This document shows, piece by piece, positions 38,328-53,300 of a stretch of DNA of 64,000 nt. The position numbers and the translations under genes are program-made. This stretch comes from Gambelia wislizenii (Eukaryota; Chordata; Lepidosauria; Squamata; Crotaphytidae), in the NCBI GenBank assembly GCA_030847615.1, contig JAUMIR010000004.1:102872001-102936000 (forward strand), read 5' to 3'. Each line of letters opens with the position of its first letter. Position 1 is the first letter of the stretch. The notes below the pieces were generated by a model, which was given only the letters and a program-made list of their open reading frames with translations, did not search any database and was not told the origin of the DNA.

Positions 38328-41300
38328 TCCATGATTTCAAGTAAAGAATGAAACACATCTTTTGGCAACATATTTAAAATTAGACAAGAATGAATCCAGA
38401 TGAAATTCTAATCTGGTGAATTTTACTTTATTCAATATTATCAATTCCTTGCTTTCAGAACTAGTGAAGACCTTATATATTTTTGTGCATGTGGATTTCA
38501 CATGCGGATGCACTGCATCATGGTTTTTGTAATTTTAATCTACATAAACAGGAGTCTTCTTGCATACATATTTGATTGATGCACATTATTTGGTTTAAAA
38601 AAAAGGTTAGCTGCAGGATGAGGTAGTGCTTGTTCCTATAAAATAGTACCTATGTTGAAGACATTCCTGTATAGAAGCAATGCAGGAGCCAAACAAAGTA
38701 TGTAACATAAACTGTAAGTATAAAATAGGTAGCAGGTATAAGACAAAAATTGTTCATACAGGAATTTCACTTTAATAAATGAAATAACATATCAACAATG
38801 TCACAAATTTGAACTGAACAAACAGCTATTTGATACATACCTCAGCCAAATAGCTTTCGACATTGAATGGTTTTCTGAAACTAGTGCCTGCAATATTCTG
38901 TGGAGAACAAGCACCAGCATAGTATCTGTGGTCAAGAACTAAGCCTTCCAGATGGTTTGTAAAAAGATTTACTCTGGAAAGAAGGGAGACGGGTAAAGCC
39001 ACGAGGTTCACACATTCATTACACATTCTAGTCAATATCAGCTCATCTTTTTCTTTTCTTGTTTCTGTTTTGTTTTGATCCAAATTTTAGTTTTACACAC
39101 AGGACATTCTATCATCTGTTCCAACTAAGGAAACAGCTGCCAGCGCTTTATTAAGTAATTGATTAGTAAACTAATTTTTGTTCCATTGGAGAACAGAAAG
39201 ATCTAATACTGCAAATTAAAATAGTCTTGATGTTTCTCTAGAGACAGGAATAGAGACAGGATTTGATTGTTGATTTTCAAAACTGGACTTTATCAGATGC
39301 TGCAAATATGACATCATAAGGATGCCTAATGTTCGCAAAAGGGCATGCATACCATAGGACATCATTCCTTCACAATCATATCTTGCCAATAAGATGTACT
39401 TTTTTATTGACAGCCCAAGACATCAGTAGATCAGCTGTGGCTGATTGCTGGCATTTGAAACTTTGTGCCATTTTAATCTCGTAAATACAGCGCCAATGGA
39501 CAAACATTTTCAGGTGAGCTAGAGACATCCAGGTAGGGGACACTCTTTTTATGCCCCCGGCCCCAGGGTACTTGGGGCATTTAAAGTGTGTTTCTGTTCT
39601 CATGTTAACTTTTTATGTGTTGATTTTGCTTTAACTATTAAATTTCCCGCACTAGTGTCTTCTTGCGAGAATAGGTGAGATTTCAACCCTGGAAGTAAAC
39701 AGAGCTCCATTCAAGCTCCATTACTGCCGGGGAAGCCTCACTGTGCTGCTCAAGGTAAATCTGGTGGGGGGTTCTTTCACTGGCATAAAAATGCCACAAT
39801 TTATGCCAGCAAAAGAACATTAATGGGTAGTGGTTTGATAAAGTCCATTGTCCTTATGCCAACCCTGTTAATCTACTCTTCATCTCGTTAACTTCAACCA
39901 TTCTAAACTGGATTGAATCTAAACACATTAATCCAATTGTTGTTTTGATTAGAGTAGACCTGTTGAATAAATGGGATTTGTTAATGCTTATGTAAATTCC
40001 ACTGAATTTTAGTTGGGATCCACAATTTGATTTTGCCCCCTTTTGTAACTACTTTGAAATTTAACCAGACAGTAATACAACTGGAGAAAATCTTATACAT
40101 TTAAATGTATTGAATTACATATGTCTCCCTTTTTTCTACTGTTACTTTTTATATGATTAGGTTAACAGCTCTCTCATGACACTTTAGATTAAAATTTCTC
40201 CCTAGAAATTTAATGATTAATAGAGAAATAAACAATCTTCCACTTAAGAACACAGAAAAAAAAACCCACTAAGGGGGTCCATTAAAATTACATTATTGAG
40301 CATTTTCATTTTCAAAGACACATTAAACATAGTTGTATAATTATTCAACAGTATTTTTTAAAAATTCTGAGCCTTGCAGAGTCAATGACAGCATACAAAA
40401 GCAATACCATCTTGAGAGTTAGTTGTCATTTGCTCCTAAATATTACTAAGAATACAAAATGGCTCCAAATCCAGTCTCATGTTAGTTGATATCCACTAAC
40501 ATAGCATGATGTTCTTCTTATTCATTCCCACTGCACCACTGAAAAATCATTCTAGAGCTATCCTTCAGAAAAATGGGAGGAGTCGTTGTTCTTCAAATAG
40601 TTTTAATATGTATGAACAGTTATTCTCACCTAAACCTAAAGCTAAGTGAATCTTCTCTGAACATTGTATGTTTTGACCATCATGCCTTGGCCCAGCACCT
40701 CCTTCTATCCCAACCACCATTGCTGCAGAGTCTGAGAGAGAAATGAGTAGGCAATCTCTGCTGGACTTAACCCACTCCCCCCACTGCCATTCCCTCTTCC
40801 TTATGTCTCCTGTTTTATCTAGACTGTTAGCTTTATGGCAGGGAATGCTCAAATTAACAATTTGCAATCTTCTCTGGGAACTTTTTGGCTGAAGGGTAGG
40901 GTATAGATACTCTAAATAGTAAATCAAGCAATCAGTCAATCATATGGGCAACCTCAAAACCCAAAAGGCTGAAGCTGGTACGTCTGGGTTGTGAAATGAC
41001 CCCTCTAGGGTTTCCCAGGTGTTCATCTCCTTTTCTTCATGACACCATAGTTTGGTGATTTGGTGGTGTCTCCACTTTTGTGTAGTCTCCACCCACTATT
41101 TGAAAGAACTGAAGTGTCCTTCCAAGAATCAGTTACTGGCAGTAAGAGCTTTAAGCTAAAATGACCAACAATGCCCCCCCCCAAAAAAACCTGTTTGAAA
41201 TTGAAAGGGAGAACCTGAAAGAGGTTCCCCCTTGGCATAAATCCTATTTATGTATTCTGCAGAAGCACTTACCCACTTGCTAGCATCTGTATACCCCAGT

Positions 41301-44300
41301 ATTGTTCTATGGGCTGGTTGCATCTTCTATATACTTTTTTGCAATTTCTTTCATCTGACTGATCCCCACAGTCATCATCTCCATTGCAAAGTAGCCTCCG
41401 ATTAATACATCTTCCTACAACACAGAATGGAAACACACACTGATTAATTGTTAATCTGATATTACCGTTTAGGTTAATAAGTGCAATTTTATGCCTCTGC
41501 CCCCTTAAAATTTACAGACACTATTATCAATTTATTTCAGCCTGCTACGCCAAACTCTTGCTTATCTCTGTTTTTTTTTAACACCATCATGTTTAATAAC
41601 TTTACACACTTAACTGATTAGAAGTCTACAGCATGTCTCATTTTTGTCCCTTATACCTTTTAAGCCTGAGTCACCATTGACAATTTGAGACAAACTGCAT
41701 TGCATTGCATAGGAAAGACCAGTCTGAAATTGCCACCAGCGAAAGGAAGTAAGAAAAACTGTATAACTATGAATGCAAAATCCAACAAATATGTAATCTA
41801 CCTATGTTGATGGACTCTAGAATGTTCAGTACTGATAGATCTGATCCTTGTTTTGAAAGAACAGTGCTTCTATACTTCTTTGTTACTGACTTAAGTAAAT
41901 ACTTCAAATACCATGTCTTTTTCCTTTTGACATCCCATGTGCATTAAGCAACATTAATTTACATCCAATTGTTAATCCCACTAAAGTACAACCATTTAAT
42001 CAAAAGAATTTACAAGAGTGTAGATTTAACAAATCCCCATTAGATCTACTCTCCCTTAGATCTATAAATGGTTCTACTCTAGTTGGCATTAACAATTTCA
42101 TATAGGCTTATTTGTCCTATTCATCTCTTCATCAGTAATAGCTAAAGGACTGTTTTGCAAAAAGTTGCCATGAAAAACTAGAATTTTCTGGCTGCAGAAA
42201 CTGACACAGTAGTTCTGCCTAAGAAATCCCCACTATTTTGCCATCTCTCTCTCTGGCTTTTCTTCGCAAACGAAGATTCAGGAAGGACTCATCCCGCGCC
42301 TTCTGCAAGCGCGCTGATGACTAAAAAGGCCAATCCGAGATAAACAAGTCCGGTTGCAAAAAGTGCAGCAGAAGGTCTCCTTGGGTGATGTTTTTGGGTT
42401 GTGATTCTTTCTGCGTTGTCGTTTCTCTTCAAGACTTGTTCGTCGTGAGTTCTCAAATAAGGCTGCAGCATTGTGGATAGTGCGTCTCCATGCCTCCCGA
42501 TGTGAGGCCAGGGCGGACCACTGTTGGTGATCAATCTGGCCAAGCCTGAGATGTTGTTTCAGGGAGTCCTTGTATCGCTTTTTTGGAGCGCCTCTCCCAC
42601 GCTGACCCGTGGCGAGTTCACCGTAGAGTAGTATTTTTGGGAGGCGATGGTCCTCCATCCTAGAAACGTGCCCTGCCCAGCGCAGCTGTGTTCTCAATAT
42701 CATGGCCTCAATGCTGGTGATCCCTGCTTGTCTACGCACTGTCTACGCACAATCCTAAATATACACTGGACTGACTATGTGACGAATGTTGCTGTCCTTG
42801 AACAAGCAGGGATCACCAGTATTTTGCCATAGTTTGAAAAGGAATATGTAACACAGCATAATTCTTAATACGTTACATGAATGTTGATTGCTATGGCTGC
42901 AATATTCCTTTTAAAAACTTAATTTTATTACATTTTAGTTGGCTGAGTTATTAGTAGAGTGATCTACTGATATACAAAAACTTGGGAAGTTAGTTCTCCT
43001 TGCTGCAATTTATAACCCAAGTTAGATCAGAAATGTTCTGTTGTTTGCATAGATAAAATGTATTCAATAAATCAATAGCTTACATAAAAAAACAGCCAAA
43101 CCATATTTTTAAAATGACCAAATACATACCAACTCTATTAAATTTGAAAGAAAAGAAATAGGAACCTATTATCTTACTATAAATCTAAAGCATTCACCTT
43201 TAACCTACTGTCATATGTACCACTGAAAATGGAATGAAGAAATGGCTGCCAAATGGATTGGGTCTAATTTAATCCATTAATGGTTATCGCTAATGTCAGA
43301 GGAGATTTTCACACGGGGAAATTATTCCCCTGAGAGATCGGGAGAGAAATGGGGCTCTTCCGAGAGCAGAGCTCCGTTTCGCACATTCCCTTCCTTCTCC
43401 CGATCTGACGTCGTCCTCACTCTGTGCTGATTCCATTTCTCTGCCAGTATCTTCCGTCATTTTTTCAACATGTGGATGTTGATATTGCCTTCCTGCCTCC
43501 ACACTGCTCAACCCCCCCTTGCCCAAACTATGGTCTTGTCTCTATGAGAGGGAAATATTACAAGCACGTTCGAAAAGGCAGGCAGGTGCCTGCAACGATG
43601 CAATCTGCCAAACGGTGAAAGCGTTCCCCTAAACTCTGCATGACCCCCTAGCCAGCTCACCACTGCAAGTGATTTACTCATGATTTTAAATCTGCCACCA
43701 CCATTTATTTTTAAAAAACTTCCTGTGGTGTGCACAGGTGTTATTTTGTATTTACAACAAAAAGAAATTTTAAAAAGAGTAAAAATCACTGTTTGATTGA
43801 TTTACCAGACACTTGCTTAGCTGAAAATCCAACATGGTGGCCACAGCCACTTTCCCTCTTTGCTCGCCCCACCCCTTGTTCTTGTCCAGCCAATCAGATT
43901 ACGCTGCCTGTTCATATATGTGCGAACATGACTGTACAAATAGCCACACATTTGCATGCCGTACGGTTCTTTTCCAAAAATCTGGATGAAGCCCTGGATG
44001 TGGCACAAATGGACTTTACTGTGGATTTTGCTGCCCCCCTTCCAAATGACACATATTTGTGCAAAAGTCTGTTTGAACAGATCACCGTACATTCGCACGC
44101 TGTTTGCATTCCCCCCCCTTATAGATAGGCCCTATGATAGAGTGGATTCAATGTCCCCCCCCCTCCACCCCCAGCCATTCTGTGCCTGGTGAGAGCAGTG
44201 TGGGATTGGAGAAGCATCTGGCTGTGTCCCTATAGCCAGACATAAGGTGATCACATCCTCTGCTGAAGTCTGCTGGATGTAGCCATCATTTCATTGGATG

Positions 44301-47300
44301 TTGTAATCATTTCACATCTGGCTGCAGAGTCATAGCTAGATGATTCTCCAATCCTACACTGCTTTCACCAGGCATGGAATGGACATGTGGGAAGGACTGC
44401 AGAAATTCTCTGGTAACTCCAGGTGTCAGTGAATGGCCAGCTGTATCCCAATTCCACATACGGAAATGCTGTGTTACACTAGAGCATACATAATTGTAGT
44501 CAATCAGTATTTTGACCTATATAGGCCTTGTAAAATGAATCCACTAGGAGAGATAAGAACAAATGTCTCTCTGCACACGCACGCACACACACACGCACAC
44601 ACGTCTTCCAAACAGAACTTATTACATATGATATGAGAAATAGCACAGTATTATGGATACATGCTGTTTTGCTTGTCTCTTCAATTTAATTTCATCACAG
44701 GATTTATTATGATGCCTTTTTTAGATTCCTGCAATGTAAACAATGGGTTGACTCCTATTTGTCCCAGCTAGAGTAGATCAATGGGATTTACCTACATAAT
44801 GATTCATCATTCAATACCTGATTCAATAGATCTGCTCATGGTGGGGAATTAACCAATAGGAACTGGCCATTAAGAGATTCCAGTTGTGACAAATCAAGCA
44901 GTCTAAATTACTACTGTAGTTCAAAAGGGCCAAAACCTCAATATTCTTGCATTTGTTTTATTAAGGCAAAATTCAGTTTGATATATAGGGGTTTCAGTAA
45001 TGGTTACAAGCTAAGGGCAGCCTCTCTCTTTATTCACTAACCCAGGGTCAGTTTAAGGGCCCTGCAGCACCTGCAGCCACAGGGGGCCCCGCCATTGTGG
45101 GGGGGGGCATCGTAAGCCTCTTCCTACAAAAACATTATTAGTAATAATATGAATATCATGTACTGTGAATAGGTTAGGTTAAGTTAGGTTGCATTTACCT
45201 GAGATAAACATGTGGGGCCCCCAAAATAAAGCATTGGAGGGCCCCCCCAAATTCCTTAAACCCGTCCTGCACTAACCTGTGCCACATACAAAGCCTTCAC
45301 ATCTAATGGTGTTTCTGCAAGGTCTATTTGTAACACAGGCTTCAGTTTCTTTGTCAGTGTATTCACATCGGTCACCACCAAACTGAGAGGGCCGTTCCAC
45401 ATGGGCAAATCTGTACTGTAACAGAAGAGATATTATTAATTCCTGATCTCCTAAATTAAAATGCATGTATCCTGAATTGGTATAGATCTCTTCTATCGAC
45501 AGTGGTTAACATCTGTGGGAAATAGCAGACACCTTTCCATTCCATCCATCATTTAAGAATGTAATTTGAGGGTAGCATTAATCACACCACAAATGCTAGA
45601 AATGTGTGTTTATAGAATTGTCTTGTAGCAATAGGTTGTGGTCATCAGATTCTGATGTTCAGCAAGCCTAGATAGGACACATAAAATTTCCAGGAAATCC
45701 CATACACACCCATTTGCTCCCCACCAGCACTGAGCAGTGTTCTGTCTACATTTTTGCACTGGGTGAAATTTTGCCTGACTATAGGCCAGTGAAACCTTAA
45801 GCTCCCAAGTGTAGCTGACCAGGGATAGGATTGGCAGAGCAGGGCAAAAACCCTGTGTCATCTGGAATGCAGGGTTCTAAGAAATGGGCAAGATTTCCTT
45901 GTACAGACAAACCCTGAGTTTAATCTAGGGAAGGTTCTAAGGGTATACCTAGATAGCAGAAGCTTGCCTTTCTAGCTACATAATTTCATAGCAAACTAGT
46001 GCAGGAAGTGGAAAACAAAAGGTATAACCAATGTACAAGAGATTAAACAAGCACTGAATGCAGGTACTCTTGTTAATACTTTGGCCTTTAAGGGATCAGT
46101 GCACGGATCACACTTCTCCTTCCACATCTTTCTTTTGCTTCTGAGTTGGCAATTTGGTATAAAATACCATTCAAGAATCTAGATTTGGCCCAGGGACTTC
46201 CAGGGACTGACCTCTCTCTAAGATCTATAAGAGCTGAACAACTTGAAGTTTTCTGTACTCAGGAGAATGACATATGTCTGTCTGTTCACCTGCCTGCTGT
46301 TCTGACCTTCCTAATATATCTGATCTCATCTCTACCACCACCACCATCCCCAACAATACAAACTGGGTTTTCTATTTTGGACCTCTTGTTTGTGTTATGG
46401 ATTTTATCTGTAGCCTCAACTTCTACTGTGGTTTCCAGAAGCCCTCCTCAGCTGCCAATATCTTATCCTGAATACTTGGATACTGAGTACTTAGCAAGGT
46501 GTCAGAAATACTGAGCCAGTGTCTTAACACCTTCCAAAAATCTTCCATCTTGAAGTATATCAGGTACACTCAATATAGGGAAGCCATTCTCGGAACTAGA
46601 TCATGTATACCTATTATTGCCTTGTTACACTATGGTGACCAGTGCATGAATCATGCAGTTATTTCCTGTGATATTATCCACAGTGGCTATGCTGATCCCT
46701 GGCTGCTGACAGGCTGAAATATGGGAAATGTATGCACAATGTACCATAGGCACTGTCAGTTATAATGTACATGTATACCTTAGTTAATGAAGGAGATGTG
46801 TTCCTTGGCATTACTGCTTTAGCAGAAAAATTGGTACCAGAGGGAGAGATAGCATGGAAAGAATAGGGATAGGTTTCTACACACAAACAACACTTCAGAA
46901 CTAACAATATGCATATGTGGAATGAAAGCAACAGGTGAGATCAACTTTGAATAAGCAAACAAAAACATTTTGAACCTTCTGGAGACCACTTGAAGGCTTC
47001 TTCCAAAATGCATAAAAGGTTGACTTTTTCTTTCATCAGCCTTCACTTTTCTTACAATTTCCATTTTGGTGGCCAAAGTTACAGAACTATGATTTTTTAA
47101 TGTGTGGGGATAGCTGCTAAGGCAGGTTTATGTGCTCTCCCCATTTCTCTCAGTTTTGCTGTTCACACCTGTTCAGTAAGGGATTCTGGAAGCAGCTTCA
47201 GCTTTCCTTGCCTGTTGTAGACAGGCCCACAGGACTACAGGAGACTCAGCTAAACTAGAATTGCACTTTTTCCTGGCTGAAGCTTGATTGCATTGTTTAC

Positions 47301-50300
47301 TGCAGACATGATGCTGCAAATTGACATTGAAAGCCTGTGTTTACTACAGTCCTCCATCACCATATTCCCAAAGCCAATGGTGCTTAAAAAAATTTCTAGC
47401 CAGACAGAGGATGAGAAGGAAAAGGGGAGCTTGGTGGCCATAAAAAGACTTTGTACAAAGAAGCATGCCTGTAATGTTATGGAAAGTATCCTGAAAAAGA
47501 GGCATCAACAATATTTTCCTAGGTTCTTTGTCATACTTTTAGCTATAGATACAGCCTTTTATGAGTAGCAGAACTGCCTCACTTCCTGCTTCAATGCTGT
47601 CTCTGTTGTTCCAAGTTCACTACATCCACTTTTCTTATCTTACACTAATGCAATAGCAAAAGTAAGGATGATAGTGATACATAAGCTGTGGCTCTGAGTA
47701 ATCACTCCAAAAGTGATCATCTTAGCCTGGTGACAAGACAATATTATACTGCCCTTCTGAAGATAATGGGAATTTTACAACTAATGTCTGTAAGAATCAA
47801 AACCTTAGTCTGAAAGCACTTTTCCAGTGGAAAATGCTCAAGATAAAAATGAGCAGCGGTGAGCCTTAATCTCCCAGTTCAAAGTAGGGATACTGAGGGC
47901 ACTCCACACACAAGGGCCCTACACCAGGAGCCTTCTAGTACAAGTGAAGAGTGGCAGTTCCCTGGCCACATTTCATACCAGCAAAAGGGGCATGCAGGTG
48001 GTGCTCCTGCACTCCATCACAGTAGCTTATGGCTCCACATTTCATAAGGTTTGGCCAAAGCCTTGACTCTACCTAGTTGCCTTGCAGTACTGAAGGGCAT
48101 GGGGGGGGGTATATTTAGCCAGTAGATATATATTAGTCATTAGATATACATTAGTTTCATATTTTCAGAAAGACAGAGTATAAATAAAATAAAATAAAAT
48201 AAAATAAAATAAAATAAAATAAAGCAGGTATGGTCTTTGAGGCTGTGTGCACTCCCACGAAGGTTTATGTGGCTCCCAATCTTTTCTGGGCCTACTTATA
48301 GTCTTCCCCTGCTTTAAACCCCACCCCCAGCTACAATGGTTATTTCTGGTCTTGTAGCACTAATTTTGTAGTAAAACAAGGTAAAGCACTTTGGGTTTGC
48401 CTCACCTCTCCAAAAGAGGTTTTACTTAAATGGAGGTAGACATCCAGATTCTCTGATTGTGGAAGCTAAGCAGTTAATACTTGGATGGGAGACCACCAGA
48501 GAATACCAAGTATCTCCACCTAGGGCTAGGAAATAGTCTTGTCTGCAACCCTAGAGAACTGCTGCTGTTAAGAATTGATAATACTGAGCTACATGATCAG
48601 ACTCAATATAAGAGTTCAAGTAAGGTAGTTACATAACTAACTAGTGCGTCTAGAATACCAGGAATGGTGCCCTCATCTATGGTGCATAGGAACACACCAT
48701 GGATGAGGGTACTATCCCTATGTATCATGGATGAGAGTAAATGGAAATCAGAGAAAAAACTTCAGATCATTGTGTTGTCATGGGTTTCCTGAGACTTTAT
48801 GTAAAGCTAAAAAATCTTAGCATTAGCCCTTCAATGAAATTAATCATGACAACCAAACAGGCATCACATAATATATAATGGGATCTTTATTTGAACTTTA
48901 GTGAAATCCACAGACTGAACTGTATGATTCAGAAAACTTAGGGACATAGCATTGCTATGAAATATGAACTCACGTTGTGAGATATATGTACGTATATTGT
49001 ATTGTATAACTAGTAGTTAAGCCAATGACACTGATTGGCTGAGCTGGTAGGATGACATGGAACGCTGTTGACTTTTTTGACTGTTCAGGGGATAAGGCTG
49101 TCAAAATACTTGTAATTCAAGTTCAAGGGGAAGGGAATGTTGTCATTTTGACAGGGATTAGAACATCAGACAATCACTTTGTGAGAAAGGCTGAAGATTA
49201 GGAAAAAGGTGTCAGAAGGTATGGAAGCTAAAGGGGCTAAAGGGTCCAAAGGCAATGTGGCTGTTTTTAAGGTTGCTAGAATTAAAAGTTAGTACTTGGA
49301 TGGGAGACCACCAATGGATACCAGGAGCTGTCAGAGGAAGGAACTAGCAAAATCCCCGCTGAGCATTCCTTGCCTAAGAAAACCCTAAGAAATTCATGGG
49401 GTCACCATAAGTTGACAGATGACTTAAAGACACCACAGAGACAGACAATTAAGGCTATGGAGTAAAAAAAGAAAAGAAACTTGACACACAATATATGATG
49501 ACTTGAGGAAAGGGGCAGAGAACAGGAGAAGAGGAGGTTCCTATTTGTTGCTTGTATCTTTAATCTGATCTCAAGATTAAAATTTTGCTTTAAAAAAAGA
49601 TGAGAGAGTATTCTGAAGAGACTGGGGTCACATCCAAATGGTGAAAATAATCCAAATGGCAATTGCATGTCTAAACGGACATTCACATCAATATGGCTCA
49701 TGCAGAAGAGGGGCAGCCAAATCAACCATAAACTCTGCCAGGGAAGCCTTCAGAGCTTTTCTCTGGGTTTTTTAAAAGCTCCATAGGGGATGTGAATATT
49801 TGATTGTTAGGACAGTCACATTCATGTTGCTGTGACAAGGCAGCACAAGCTAATTGGCTGGATGAGCATGGAGGCGGGGCTAGCAAACAGGGAAAGCACC
49901 TGCTGGATTTTTGGCCAAGAGAGAGATTGGTAAGGAGATAAAACAGCAATCTTTCTCTCTCTTTTCTTATTTGTTCTTTTGTAAATATGAAGTATCACTT
50001 GTGCGCACCATGGTAAAAAGTTTTTTTTTAATTCAGTGATGGTGGATTTAAATGTTTTAATAAATCACTCATGGCTGCCATCTTGACTAGGGGACATGTA
50101 GAGTTTAGGGGGCTGCTTTGACCATTAAGACAGGTCACAGCACTGCAAATTGCTGTTTCTTCAGAGGAGATAATATTCCCTCCCCCATATAGACAGGCCC
50201 TGCGAGATCATAGATAGATAGATGAAAAGAGATTGATAGATCTTTTATGCCACCTTTATGCACAAAGACTTTTTAGAGTGCCTTGCATAGCAAATTTAGC

Positions 50301-53300
50301 TTTATATATTTAGCAAAGATTTTATGGTTCTAACTGATTTAGAGTAAAATGACTAATCAAACTCCCAGTTTGGGCTCCCAGGGATCTTCCATTTGCCTGC
50401 TCACTACTAACCAATTCTGCTGTGCTTATCCACCAAAGTTGTTTTCAGTCTTGAATCTCCATATCCCTTCTTGGATACTCAGTGCCTTGGTTTGTCAACT
50501 TTCAAGGTACTTACTGTCATCAAGGCCTTGCATCCTCATGTGGATATGTGTGTCTTCCAGAGACATAAGTGCAAGAGAGACTGCCCAAGCAACTGACAAT
50601 ATTAAGGAAAGAAATAAAATAAAACAAGGTTGAAGGAACCTGTGGCCCTCCAGATGTTTTTAGTCTAGTTCATATCTGCCTCAGCCAGCATGGCCAGCAG
50701 TCACAGTAGAGGGACTTGTACTTCATCAACATCTGGAGGGCCATGAATACCTCAACCCAAAGTCCAGAGTGAAATAAAAAAGAAGAGTCCAAAGAAAGAA
50801 TGAGAGGTACAGACATGGAGCTAGCTAGTTCTTTGGCAGCAAGTTTCTAATCCCTTAAAAACATAAATCATATATAGACTCACCCTTTTCTTCTGGCAAG
50901 ATTCACAAACACTCCATGAGGACCAACTGGAAAGGACACAGTCAATTGGCTGTGGTGATGGATTGTGTGGAGATCGGCGCCATCTCTCTTTGGTCACATT
51001 GACATCAGCCCCATTTAGTTGAAAGGAAAGCTCCCTTTCTCCACTATATTTTAATGGGGAAAATATTTTTCCATTAGGATATATACGTCATGTCCTATTT
51101 CTTATCCCCACCATCTATGTGGATACTACTTTAAAGCACTTGCCATGCAGAGGTATAAGTGAAGTGTCAAACTGAGATACAGGAGTTTTACCACTCTAGC
51201 TACCACTAAGATCAATCAGCTCTAAGATGATGATTGCTGTAGATAGTACATACTGAAACAATTGGCATTGGGAACTCTGATAAATATACCTCCTGATAGG
51301 ATTTCATTGAAATGGTCATGCTGTCACACAACCCCTTCTGTCGCATGACCACATTACTTCAGTAAAATCCACTGCAGATGCCCCCCCCCCATGATGCAAC
51401 ATACCTCCAAAAGTTATTCAGTAGAAACCCAGAGATGAGAGGTAGAGGAGGAGACCCATCACCAGAAATGACCCCAAGGTGGATGTCATTTGTTAGCCTG
51501 TAAGTCATCCTCAGCCATGGGCTAAACTGGTATGAAGTCACAGAAGGTTAAAGTTTTAAGGGTATTCAGTGTATTGAAATGATATATGAAATATAAGCAT
51601 GCCTTATTGAAGTCTAGCTGTAGAGTGCAAATGTGAAGAGTTGGAATATATCAAGAGTGAGGGTAAGACAAATGGAAGTCCTGTTACAGTCCAGTAAAAT
51701 AGAAAGGCTGAAGAACAGCTGGGAGGTAGATGGATGTCGAGGAGCTTCTTCCTGAATAATAGCATGCTAGATAATCCGTCACTGTGCATGCATTGTTGCT
51801 GTGTAGGTTATTCAAAAGTATAGTAAACCTGGTTGCCAATAAAGTACTGGAAGCCGGAGCAGTCAATGCAGAAAGTATTTTTACACCTCTGCCCAAATGT
51901 TGTTCCTGACTGTATTTTCTCTCATGGAAGCCAATGGTTGTCACTCAGCCTTGCAGGGAACAGTAAAATGGTGTAGTTGAGAATGATGTTGTCATGAAAG
52001 CAGCATGTTGTTGTTAGAATAGGCCACCACAATTCATGAGACACCCTTCACACACATGATGGATAGATATTTTATATGATGGATATCATCATCATCATCA
52101 TCATCATCATCATCGTTGTCATCTAATTTTCTACTAATTCATTCAAAAACTACTTGTGAATGAGGTAAGAATAAATTTATATTGTTGATTATGAAATTAC
52201 TATTGTTTGTGCAGCCAAGTCATGCCTGCTCCAAGAAACAGAGGGAGATTATAGAATGGCCTGCCGGATGAGATCTGTCATATTACCACCCTAAATAGCT
52301 TTAAAAAAGCTCATAAGACGAATCTTTTCCAGCAGGCCTTTCCTGAATAGATACCTGGCCATTAAAAAAAGAGGAAATCTAGCTTGTCCTGATCTTGCCA
52401 TGGCCACTGTCCATTGTTTATTTATTTTTATTTTTATTTTTGTATTTTTAAAGTAAGTTTAAATTCTTAAATTATTTAATTGTATTTTAAGGGGGTGGGA
52501 TTGAGGCTCTGGATGTATATTTTAATTGTTGTAAGCCGCCCCAATTGCATTTCGTAGAGGGGCGAGATATAAATTTAAAAATTATTTATTTATTTATTTA
52601 TTATTATGAAATGGAGGGAATATGATGGGGGTACTGACCACTCTTGAGGACGTTCGCTAATGAAATATTGCAGTAGATTCCTCACAAGCCGTTTAGTTCA
52701 TTTAACTGCTGGTATGGAAAGGAAGAGCAGTATCTCATTCCTTTATACCTTCCAAAGGACTCCAGTCACGTGCAAATGACATATGGTAAGACCCCCGTAT
52801 CCATTGGGGATTGGTTCCAGGGGGCCCTGCAGATATTGAAATCCATGGATAATAGCAACTGAGAGCCATCCTGGGGGCGACGGAGCTCTCCCGGGGGAAG
52901 GGAGGGGGAAGTAGAGATCCCTCCTCCCCCTTCCTTCCCCCAGCCATTGGCAACCGCAGACAATTGCATCAGTAGTTGGCAAATCAGTAGATATAGGAGT
53001 GCTACCTTATTTGGCTGAGGGCACCAAGGAGCATGCACAAAGAACTCTAAGCAGAAGACCATACATATGTACAATCTTTACAGAAGTAGGCAATGTCCAA
53101 ACAATTATGGACCCCTGAATGATCAGTGTATGTGACATAGTTTGCAAGGATTTATACATCAACCCAATATGCCAGTGGACACAAGCACGTTGAGCTCACC
53201 CTGTGCATCTGGAATGGCCTTGTGTTTTTGGCCATCAAATTTTGCCAGATTTTAGAGGTTTCAACATTTATTAATTAAAATGAACAGTGAAGATGGGGAC

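Noticed and set aside
38971..38973. Alternative exon 5 acceptor two bases downstream
   Set aside because: It would shift the frame; the first AG gives the expected GVNLFTN.
48436..48520. 5S rRNA similarity suggesting a 5S gene
   Set aside because: Only part of 5S is present and a SINE tail follows; it is a retroposon.
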